Shown: positions 13,125 to 23,150 of the stretch, in pieces
How the letters are laid out: every line of letters starts with the position of its first letter
How positions within the stretch are numbered: the first letter of the stretch is position 1
Assembly: GCA_963995525.1 (NCBI GenBank)
Contig: OZ023214.1
Span: forward strand, 30,388,224-30,452,223
DNA: 64,000 nt
Direction of reading: 5' to 3'
Source of the DNA: Escarpia spicata
Lineage: Eukaryota > Annelida > Polychaeta > Sabellida > Siboglinidae
Position numbers and translations under genes: made by a program
Notes under the pieces: generated by a model
What the model was told of the DNA's origin: nothing
The model's input: only the letters and a program-made list of their open reading frames with translations
Databases searched by the model: none

Positions 13125-13130
13125 CAGGAT

Positions 13131-14614
13131 TTAACTAACAGCAGATTTATGTAATTATCTCCCAATACTTGCTATTAATGCGACTTTTAAGTTCCCCGTG
13201 GGAAGGTCAGTTAATTGGTCTGTGTTGACAGTGTGGGCGGAATTCACCCAGCACTTACAGCTGTTTGTATTATGATATACACAGGTTAAATTCCACTGTT
13301 TGGGATAAGGAAGCACTATCTACACAATTGCATGGTTTCTAATCTAGTAATTAGCGTGAGTCTTTAATACTCAATAGGAGATCATTGTGTTGATATGTTC
13401 CCTGCTGAGATGCTGGCACAGTAGGCTGTGTAATGTGTCTGCAGCGGTGTCGGGTATCGTTATTCCCTAGGGAGAAGGGACAGCATGTTGACTGTCAGTG
13501 GATAGACCGACTGTCCATTGAGTTTAGCAGGGTAGTTTCTACTGAAGGGCTAACTGTTAACGCCCAGTGTAGTGGGTAACTGATATATTGATAGGATAGG
13601 TGTGTTTAGTTAAGTTGATTTCTAATTGTTGTTAGCAATTACTCTTACACGTACTTGCAAATCTAGACAAGTTCAGCTTATATATGTGACACTTAGCAGG
13701 TGTTCTCACAGCAGAATTATGCTATTTTAGTGCATTTTAAGGGAACCATTATGTCAGTATACATATAATGATATCGTGTTAGTCATTATTTTGTTTATTC
13801 ATTTATAACTGATAATTGGTTGTGTATCAGTTACTGAGTCTTGTTAATTAGTGCAATGCTGTGCAGTATTATATTTCACTTGCTTGTTTATTTATAGGCA
13901 ATGCATAGTGTGATTGCACTGAGCAGTGGGCGCTAGCTGTGTTAGACTGCAGTTCCCAGTTGGGGTGAGCATTGTTACCTTCCATGTCATGGTGTATTAC
14001 TAATTGGTTAGAAACAATTAGTCTGACAGTAATATACAACTGTATTGAGGAATTAGAGACGATGCAGTTAGACATGCGCTTAGTATTGATTAATGGACTC
14101 GTATTCTATGTGGATGATGAACCGTTACATGATGATAATGGTCATGTATACCTACCAATGCGTTATTATGAGGAGTGCCTCATGTGCATCTGTTTAATTG
14201 TATTACAACTGAGTTTATACTTTATGGACATTTTACACTGATTTGATACTGTGTTAATGATACTTAGGATGCATTTGAATGTATTTCTTGATTTGAGAAT
14301 ACAGTGTTTAAACTAATATAGACCTACTGTATGTGTTAATGATAGTAAATCCGTCAAGGAAGATTGCCGTTTGGATATCTAGTTACAAATATCACAGGTG
14401 CTAGCCTGCTATTTTGTATCTGAGATGATCTATATGCAATTTAACTGTATCAATGTTATACAAAGAATATTATGTTTAATGTTGTTGTTGAATGATCATT
14501 TGTATCCATTGTTGCACTTGTCCTAATCATATGTTATTATGTTGCAGTTTTTTGTTATTATATTTTTTGTATTTTAGATTATTACACAATAAATGATAGT
14601 CATCATTTAACTGT
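13131..14614. other. AT-rich gap between LINE and hAT element
   Basis: It may include the LINE 5' leader. The longest plus-strand frame, 13972-14241, has no recognisable domain and ordinary gap composition, so it is not called as a gene. Confidence 0.4.
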
Positions 14615-14622
14615 GTTGTCTG

Positions 14623-17339
14623 CAGGGTTGGCGTTGATTTAATCAAATTGATTAAATCATCGATTAAATCAACATGAAAAAATCAAGATATTGATTTTTT
14701 AGATTTTTTTCTTCAGATTATCTTAAATTTATACTTACCTGAGTACTCAATTTATTTGTGCCAATTTATAATAATAATCCTCAACAACATTCGACAGTAA
14801 GACAGTTTACATTTTTAAATTACTAGGCCCACATGTTTTTACAGCTGTGCTCAATTAAATAATTGCTTGGTGTATTGCTTGGACTTTGGTATGTTGTGTT
14901 AGGCAAGTGACAGAGGCAAGTGATACATGTGATCACCGAGGCATGACTTTGGGAAGAGGGCAGAGAGGCATACCTTTATCTGTATTGTCACCTGCCAACG
15001 ACCAACTGACTGCAGCTAATTGCATGCTTTGATTTTATCAGCTACCCCAGGGTACCTAAGATGAGTAAGATCAATGTGAGATGGGTTCCAAAGTGTAGAT
15101 AAGGTGTATCCTCAATTTGGAATTAAAACCAGCCTAGTCAAAATCTGATTATTTGAACTACTCTGATCAGTGTTATTTTGTCAGCTTGCCTGTCAGGAAC
15201 ATATTATAACAAGCTAGGCTGTAACAAGCATTTGGTTGATATGTGGCTTCACCGTGAAGCCACATATTTCTTGAGGGAAGGGACTGCCAATCCTACTGAG
15301 AAGCCAGGGAATAAGGGCAGCAAGGCATGACACAGGACAGTCTGGTATCTAGGCTTAGTAGGCAGAACATTCTGATGGTCATTGCGATTGCACATTGTGG
15401 TTGACTGGTTGTGTCACCATGCCACGTCAACTAGATTCTGTGTGGAATTATTTTGAGAAAGTTGTACAAATTGGTAAATCGGGTTGCCGAGCAAAGTGTA
15501 AAAGATGCTCCAAGGACATCCAAGGAATTGTTGCCAGGATGAAGTGTCACGGGGATATATGCGGGCTGCAACTAGAACAAGGTCTAGAAGCAAACACACC
15601 TGAAGACATGACAGACGTGTGGCCATGCCGTCATCCAACCCGATGCAGTCACCGATGAGAAAGAGACCGAGATTGATCGAGTCGTATGTACTGCTGATCA
15701 TGAAGAGTTCCAGAAACTACTTCATATGCTTCGACCTGGGTACAAACCTCCATCACGAAAATACATATCTGACAAAATTATTGAAAAGGTACACGACTCG
15801 CTACAAGATGACTGCCGAACAAAGTTGCGCAATTGGACCGTCAGCATGGCTCTCGATGGCTGGAGTAATATCCACAATGAGCCGATAGTGTGTGCGACTA
15901 TCACCACTGCTGAAGGAGAAGTATACATCACCGACACAATCGACACATCCGGTAACAGTCACACAGCAGAATACTTGGCTGGAATCACAAAAACTGCTAT
16001 CCAGTCGACAGAACTCAAATATGGCTGTAAAGTGGGCAGCTTTGTTACTGACAATGCTGCAAATATGGCAAAAATGCGAAATATGCTGGGGTACGATGAT
16101 GAAGTATCTTCAGTGGTAACATATGGATGTGGTGCTCATCAAATGAATCTGCTGTCAAAGGACATTGAAATCAGTGGCGTGAAAGAACATGTGGTGAAGA
16201 TAGTGAAGTACTTTAGAAACACGCATCTTCCAGCTGCGTGGTATAAAGCAGCCGGTGGACGTAAACTTGTCGTGCTACAAGAAGTACGGTGGAACAGCCT
16301 TGTCGATACACTGCAAAGTTACTTGGACAATTGGGCAGTGCTACTTCTCGTGTGTGAAAATCACAGGGAAGGTATTGATAAACAGATCGCAGCGAAGGTG
16401 AAAGATTTTGCGCTAAAGCGTAATGCTGAAGATTATCTGGAAAGAATGGTCCCGATAGCCGTTGCTTTGGACAAGCTGCAACAATCCAGATGCACACTGA
16501 GTCAGGCAGTAGACATCTGGTCAGAACTCGAGACAAAACTCACTCCACTACTATCTACAGCAGATCGTAAGAAATTCATTGCACGCAAATCCACTGGTCT
16601 CACTGATGCACACTACCTGGCCTACATTCTGGATCCAAAGGTATACGGGAACACTTTGGATGCAGAACATGTTGACAGTGCTATGCTTTATTGCCGCGAG
16701 TATTATCCAGACTGCATCTCTACAGTTGTTAAGTTGCGAGCTCGAAGTGCCCCGTTCAAAGCTTACATGTTTGAGGACAGTTACTTGATTGAAGTGAGTT
16801 CAGTGGAATGGTGGATGGCAAATTAACTTCATTCGGTTAATTAAATGCTTGCTGTGCTCAGTTGCATCAAGCTCCGATGTGGAACGAGCCTTTTAAACAT
16901 TTGGACTAGTACACAGTAAACTGCGTAACAGGCTTGGAGTAGCAAAAGCGGCCAAACTTGTGTTTATATACAGAGTTCTAAATGTGAACATTGCTTCGGA
17001 CTCTGACAACTGATATGAAGATGACAATAATCAGGCTAAAAATAATGAATAATCACATGCACCGCAAATTGATTGTCTGTGTTGTTGCGTGCTATTGCCA
17101 GTTGATTTAACTGTACATATTTTTTAATAAAGTTTAAATTTGTACATAACAACTTTGTTTTAATTCTTTAGAAAGGCTAGGAATAAAATGTTCAGCCCAT
17201 TGGGTATATTATGATATTCCACATATTTATTTATTTTCAGAACTACATATTATTTCTTATAAGATTTGTCGAGAATGTTGAAAAAATCCAATAAATCGAT
17301 TTAATCGAAAAAATCCGATTTCGATTTTTTCCAACCCTG
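14623..17339 (+). mobile_element. hAT-family DNA transposon with 8-bp target duplication
   Basis: The ends are CAGGGTTGG at 14623 and CCAACCCTG ending at 17339, each followed inward by AT-rich text with ATTAAATCGATT-like words. The exact 8-bp direct repeat GTTGTCTG flanks it at 14615-14622 and 17340-17347. An 8-bp duplication and CAGGG ends define hAT elements. The 2717-bp body holds a decayed transposase. Confidence 0.95.
15419..17013 (+). pseudogene. hAT transposase with BED finger, frameshifted and interrupted
   Basis: It would cut and paste the surrounding element. An N-terminal BED zinc finger runs from 15419 (VWNYFEK, CRAKCKRC, then CHGD), followed by a frame change between about 15610 and 15655. 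The catalytic core in frame 15726-16826 has LRPGYKPPSRK, MALDGWSN and VTDNAANM, the usual hAT acid-residue settings. After the stop at 16824-16826 the C-terminal dimerisation region continues in another frame: SSDVERAF, a TAA codon at 16894-16896 where the family usually has serine, then TFGLVHSKLRNRLG and LVFIYRVLN. At least two frame changes and one internal stop make it inactive. Confidence 0.88.
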
Positions 17340-17404
17340 GTTGTCTGTCTTCGTGGTAAATCCCCCACTACATATGTATATGGGTCTTAATAAAGAACTG
17401 TTGT

Positions 17405-17407
17405 ATG

Positions 17408-17456
<49 letters not shown>
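17405..17456. repeat. (CTGC)n tetranucleotide array
   Basis: About 12 perfect TGCC units, 58 bp beyond the hAT target duplication. Confidence 0.95.
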
Positions 17457-17596
17457 ATATACTGTAGATGCGGTGACCAAACATATCTTTGATAACGACA
17501 CAATGAGGTACTGAGCCTCATAATAAATTAGAATGGATGTGTATCAATGTTTTGGTATCTGGAAGTATTATGGCGCTTCTGTGCAGTCCAATTTAG

Positions 17597-17735
17597 CCCT
17601 CCCTCCCTCCCTCCCTCCCTCCCTCCCTCCCTCCCTCCCTCCCTCCCTCCCTCCCTCCCTCCCTCCCTCCCTCCCTCCCTCCCTCCCTCCCTCCCTCCCT
17701 CCCTCCCTCCCTCCCTCCCTCCCTCCCTCCCTCCC
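17597..17735. repeat. (CCCT)n tetranucleotide array with short (GAAC)n
   Basis: About 35 perfect CCCT units with a strong purine/pyrimidine strand bias, then GAAC units at 17735-17750. The open frames here (PSLP or GREG repeats) are artefacts. Confidence 0.96.
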
Positions 17736-17750
17736 GAACGAACGAACGAA

Positions 17751-19842
17751 CAATTCGGATACGTGCCTTCATTTATTGTCTGAACAAACATACAGAGACC
17801 TTGCATTTCCATAGTTCTTTCAGAGCGGTGTAATTTGTATGATGCCATATGCAATGCTGACACTCGAACGGTCTACCGCGCAGGACACAATAATAAGTGC
17901 AGTGCCTCCCTGTATGAATGATTAATAACTTTCTTGTTTCAGTTGCTCTTTTACGTGCTGCAACCTGGTATAACGCTTTTGTGAATTCTTGACAAATCGG
18001 TCCTTCTATTATTTCATATGTGGTATACAATAGTTATTTAATTAATTTTACTCTCCTGATGCAATACGTCCATGTTAGATCAAAGAATGTCCGACTTCCC
18101 ATTGCTGTAACATTACTAGCACCGAGGTTCAGATGTCTACATTTTGGTACAGGTACGATGCGTCAGCTTTCGCGTCTGACTTAGTGGAGGACATACAGCC
18201 GCCACCTTGGCATTGTTCTCTAGCTTTGTTTATTGAAAATCCCATTCGTGTTAAACAACCATTGAGCAAGACTGTGATGGTAGAAGCACCAGCCCGTTTT
18301 AGTTTAAGAAAACCAATAACATCTTTGCGGGCCTCAAGTTTATAACGTACTACTGGCGCGGGAACGAAATTAATAGTGTGGGAACTGAAAACCAGAGCTT
18401 CACGCTGCACGGGCCACTTCGCTCCGCTGTCGGATCAGGACGTAGGAAGGGCGGGTGCTCTAGGAAATGTTTCGCCGCCGCCATAACGTCAGTTTCTCCG
18501 CTCTGCATCGGCTCTCGACTGACAATAATGATATCAGAAGACGCGAGGGGGTGCTATTGAAAATGATTCGCGCCGTTGTACATTCACTGAGAGGCAGGAC
18601 CATAATTACGTCTGCCTCCAGCTAAATAAATAAAAAGCCTCATTGACCCCCTATTCCTGCGCCAATGTCGCATACCCATCTTAGGCAAATTGCACACTGT
18701 TCGTGGTTTCACAAGTCACTCGTTTCGTAAGCAGTGATGCTGAAAATAATATGTTCCCAAGGAGCTAGCACTTTTTACACAATATTGTCATACCCATGAC
18801 CTGCAACATGTTATTTTGCATTTTGACACTTGCGTATTTGCATGCCTTTCCTTCTTTGTGCTCTACTGACAAATGTTAACATGCATCACACGTGGTCGCA
18901 ACTAAAGTTAGCAAGCATACGACTGCAATTATCAAACTTGTTATGTACTGGACGCCCGTTTTATTATCAGTAGCACGTACCTTTCAATTGGTAAACCACG
19001 TCATATAAAATTATAAGCACACGCTCTACTGACGATGAAATTAGACTATGTTTGTATGCGGTAATACAAACGTGGACTAATAGTTATCTTGATTCTGAAT
19101 GAAACGTCGGCAGCTATATATAGCCATTGCTAGCGATCAAACCACGCAACTTGAAAGCTTGTGGATACTGGCTTTGCTTTTCCAGAATGACCATTTGGGG
19201 AGTGTGGAATTGTTTGGTTGATAGTGTCATCTCAACATAGGCACCATGCATGGGTAGCTTTGTGCCATCGTCCCTGTAGCCGTGGAGCAGTATCTTATGA
19301 TACTTATAATAGATCAGAGGTGTCAAATATCACGGTTTATCCGTGAGTCTCACGGATTTTTTAGATTTACACAGGCTCACGGCCGTGAAAGACGATGCTC
19401 ACGGATTTCTGTAATTTTACTATTATTACTATTATTACTATACGCAGACACCATTACTGCTTTCATGCAATGCAAGATGAACTGTGAAAGTACTTGCTTT
19501 GACGTGACGCCACAGATGCGGCTTCGAACATTTCTTCCAAAGCACCCCCCCTCCCCCCGGTATTCGGATGTCATAATTTCAGCCGAGACAGCGTAGAGAA
19601 GCTGGAGAAGATAAATTGACAGCTGTGGTGCTACGTAAAAAATAATTTTTTGAACAGCAGTGTTCGAATGTGATGAGTTCACAGCTGCGACAGACAGTTG
19701 AGAAGCTAAAGTTACAGCGGCGCAGCGACAAAAAAATTCCAACAGCATTGCAACCTCCAATTGCAACCCGAGGCTAACCAAAAACATCCATTTACACCCC
19801 CGTTGAGGCTGGATGTTCTGGTGAAGCTCAAGAGAATGCACA
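17751..19842. other. Non-coding stretch with GC-rich patch and CACGG-word cluster
   Basis: A relatively GC- and CpG-rich patch lies at about 18420-18510 (TTTCGCCGCCGCCATAACG). At 19330-19410 CACGGA/TCCGTG words alternate with ACGGCCGT at the centre, giving local dyad symmetry; the text CAGAGGTGTCAAA at 19317 resembles a hAT end. No convincing gene. Confidence 0.45.
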
Positions 19843-21232
19843 CAGGCCCGTAGCCAGGGGGTTCACGTGAACCCCCTTTCCCCAAAATGTGAATCCCCCT
19901 AAAAATTGCATCTTTAAAATGTGAACCACTAATATAATTGTATTCCGTTTCTCAAAAGCGTTAACCCCCCTCCTCCTAAAAGCTGCTGGATAGTGTTCAA
20001 GCATTACAAGAAATGCCAAGAAAGCCTGATTTGTGCAGATGATAATCTGTTAAATGACCATCACTGAATGTATGGAAGCCTGGCTAACTACCGACTGTCA
20101 AAGAGGCTACTCTAAAATATCAACAGCTTAGCCAGTGTATTTCTTACAAGCTGCAAACCTGGTAGACAAACTCATCTGGCTTAACACGAACAATAATTTT
20201 CAACTATTGAGCTGGAACGCGAATTTTGATTAATAATTTTAATTAACCAATACAAAATAAAGTTTAGCTTCACCTATTTTAATACACGCATACTGATGAG
20301 AAATTGTGTGGCTGTATGCTTGCCGAAATACTGTGGTTGCTAGTTGCATGTTTGTAGATATCAGAAAGGGGAGCCTTATCGCTGATGAGGAGGCAAGAAT
20401 GTGTGAAGGGCCTTTATTATCAATTATTATGTCCATTTTGTGTTCCGTATAGTTGTAAAATACAGTTTGTGTTTCCTGGAGTCAGTGTGGTGTACAGGAT
20501 ATGGTACTTGACTGTTTGACACCTAGAATTTAATTCAAATTCCACAAGAGGACAATAATTTGTCTAATCTTCTATTTACCGGGCATGTTTTAGAAAGGTT
20601 TGTTAATTTACTAACTTAATTATGTTCATAATAAATTAGAACTTTTGCACATCAGATCAGATAAATAGCATGTATTAATTGAGTGAAAACCGGATTGTAA
20701 ATGTCACACTTTAAACTATTTATTCTGAAAATTAACTTGGGCACACCCACACTCCTCGGTGCCTCGCTTATTATATTAATATGATTATATTCGAAACAAT
20801 TGCACACACAGCGAAGGGTTTCAAGTAAATAATTCAGTTATATTAACAACATACTATCACTGTGTTGGCTTTTATGAATATAACTGGGTGTAAATTAGGC
20901 TTAATTAGGCAACAAAACGGGACCAATCTCCACAGACCACATACCAGTCCCACTTTGTTTGAAAACGCACCCCCAAAACGACCTCGTTATGGGCCTGCTG
21001 GGGATGCTATTGTGGTTTTTGTATATAAGATGATTATAAGACGAAACCACATGGTCCACCAATCTCACACCCACTTCACTGTTCTTCCAGTTAGAAATGT
21101 AACATTCTGCATTATGAACCCCCCATGTGAACATGTTAGGTCCTCTGCATTGTGAAAAAATATAACCCCACATGTGGTGTCTGAATTGGTAAAATGTCAA
21201 CCCCCATTTGTGAAAAACTGGCTAAAGGCCTG
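19843..21232. mobile_element. TIR element, about 1.39 kb, with 5-bp target duplication
   Basis: The left end CAGGCCCGTAGCCAG pairs with the right end CTGGCTAAAGGCCTG (two mismatches). The direct repeat GCACA flanks it at 19838-19842 and 21233-21237. Runs such as AACCCCC recur near both ends. No transposase is seen, so it is non-autonomous. The superfamily is not fixed; a 5-bp duplication occurs in some hAT-like and Transib groups. Confidence 0.72.
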
Positions 21233-21237
21233 GCACA

Positions 21238-23150
21238 GTAAGAGGTCTTCTATATTAGAAGAAAGTATTTCTTAAATGTTGAGGGCATTAAGTAAATTAG
21301 TGACAAAATTGCATAAATTTGATACAAGCACTTTTTTTTGGAGATCACTGATAACCAATTCAAAATGATCCTTTGTACTTGCAAATGCTAACAGTGAAAC
21401 TATGCTTATAAAAGTAAATAACAAATACTTGACAAGGACAGGGAATGGCCTACATGAAAAATGGTTGAACTCTTGATAAGCCTTTGACTTTATTATCCAT
21501 CTGGGGCTTGTTGTTTTATGTGAACATGTTCACTCTTGTTAAATCATTTATTGATAATATGAATCTTAATACATTTATTATTTATCTAACATAGATATTT
21601 AATACATTTATCTGCAACAAACTGTATTTAATTCATACTGATTATAAGTTAATTGTAGTTAGTCGTGCATTTGGGATTGTGGTAAAACTTCTCTGGAACT
21701 TTGTTTGTGGTGTACATTTCTCCGGGCAAGTTCATGATGACTTCAAGCCTAATCAAGACAAATGAACATCAGTGATGGCAAACATCACTAAGGACACATG
21801 TAAAATTGTCACATTACAGTAAGTACAATAAGTAGATGAAAGGTTACATAATCTCTGCCAAGTCACAAAACAAGAAACATTCAACATGTAGTGTATGCAT
21901 TAATAAATTTACTGGAATAGTTACTATCAACAGGAATAACTACTCGTGTCTGGAAATCCAATATAAAATATACCATGGAATGTTACCATGGTTTATCCGT
22001 CTTAAAACACTATGGTATTTAATCATGATATAAAATCATACCATGGTATATTTTTAAAAAGGATATCTGCAATCGGATGATAGATATTAACAAGCACTCA
22101 AGTACAAGAAAATAACAGCGGTCCGCAATTTACAAATGAATTGCAAGTGCAATCATAGTATTACAAGGCCGTCTGTTCTGTCACACTGAATCTGCTATGG
22201 TTATTAGCAGGGAGTTTGCTGAATGAGTCGTCTTGAATGTAAGAATAACACAAATATGCAAACATCAAAGGGCAATATTGTCAATAGGGTGTATGTATTT
22301 TGAATGTGAATGTTTTTACAATTTGAACATTTCAATCAAAACATTCAATTTGCCAATTGTCATAACCTAAGTTTTTTAAACACAATTTGGTGGGCAGCAT
22401 GCCTTCAAATATATTATTTTAGTTAAATATGTAAAAAAAACGAAGAACAGGCGGCCTCAATTTAAACAGCAGCCTGTGCATTCTGATTTTAATTGTAAAA
22501 AAATGTGTTGTTATGCGTGCATGTAAAGCATTATTTTATTAATGGATTTTCTAATTGTTCTAATGAATTTTCAGTTATGCACAAGACTGCTGTGAGGTGA
22601 TCATTAACGAGTCATTTAACAAAGCTATTGTAGACATACATCAAATGAGAAATGTAAATCATTGTTAAACACACCCCTGTAGTTGAATGATCCCAATCAC
22701 GTACTGGACCCTTTTAGTCTGAAACTAACGATGCAAAGAGGTAATATGCACATAAATCAGAGAAGCAACAGAAGTTGGATTCTACTTCATTCATGCATCT
22801 GAAACCTTCAATTTCATCAATTGTATGAGAATCAGTCAGGATTTATTTGATGAAAAACTGTGTAGATGTAGTTAATACAACATTACACATAAATCAATTG
22901 AATAATAAATATGTGAGGACATGCAATATGCAAACATGCCAGAAAACTGTTACATAAACAACACCATGCTTGGTTAATATTTTCATTGTTAAACAAGAAA
23001 AGGTAATTACAAATATGTACAGAGTAGCACATTTAAGTAACTACTAACTAGCAGTGCACAATCTAGTAAGTATCGTTGCATATTGAACCTCATCGGGAGG
23101 ATGCATGCAATAGCTAAAAAACGAGAAGAACATCAAACGAGATAGAAGAG
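21238..23150. other. AT-rich non-coding stretch with repeat remnants
   Basis: At 21965-22050 ACCATGG words are repeated in inverted orientation. At 22160-22410 a remnant of MITE family A carries ACACAATTTGGTGGGCAG. At 22440-22470 there is a piece related to the foldback at 3259-3597. Part is probably the 3' untranslated region of the zinc-finger gene, whose stop is at 23151. Confidence 0.5.

Larger units (their letters stand above)
9331..13130 (-). mobile_element. Non-LTR (LINE) retrotransposon, two ORFs, near full length
   Basis: Read on the minus strand: ORF1 (13124-12231), ORF2 (12227-9429), a 3' region of about 70 nt with AATAAAG, and a tail of ATTG repeats ending near 9331. Tails of short repeats instead of poly(A) are typical of CR1/L2/RTE-like clades. 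Both ORFs are open, so the insertion is young. The 5' end is uncertain: no ORF continues beyond 13124 and some of 13131-13800 may be its 5' leader. The exact clade was not settled. Confidence 0.9.

Noticed and set aside
13972..14241. 89-codon plus-strand ORF between LINE and hAT
   Set aside because: No recognisable motif, no splice context and AT-rich composition like the gap.
17528..17863. GREG-repeat and PSLP-repeat ORFs
   Set aside because: Generated by the CCCT tetranucleotide array.
18129..18410. 93-codon minus-strand ORF in a GC-richer patch
   Set aside because: No domain and no partner exon; not enough to call a gene.
19317..20535. Possible hAT element with CAGAGGTGTCAAA start and TTTGACACCT end
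   Set aside because: The right end falls inside the independently delimited element 19843-21232 and flanking 8-mers do not match.
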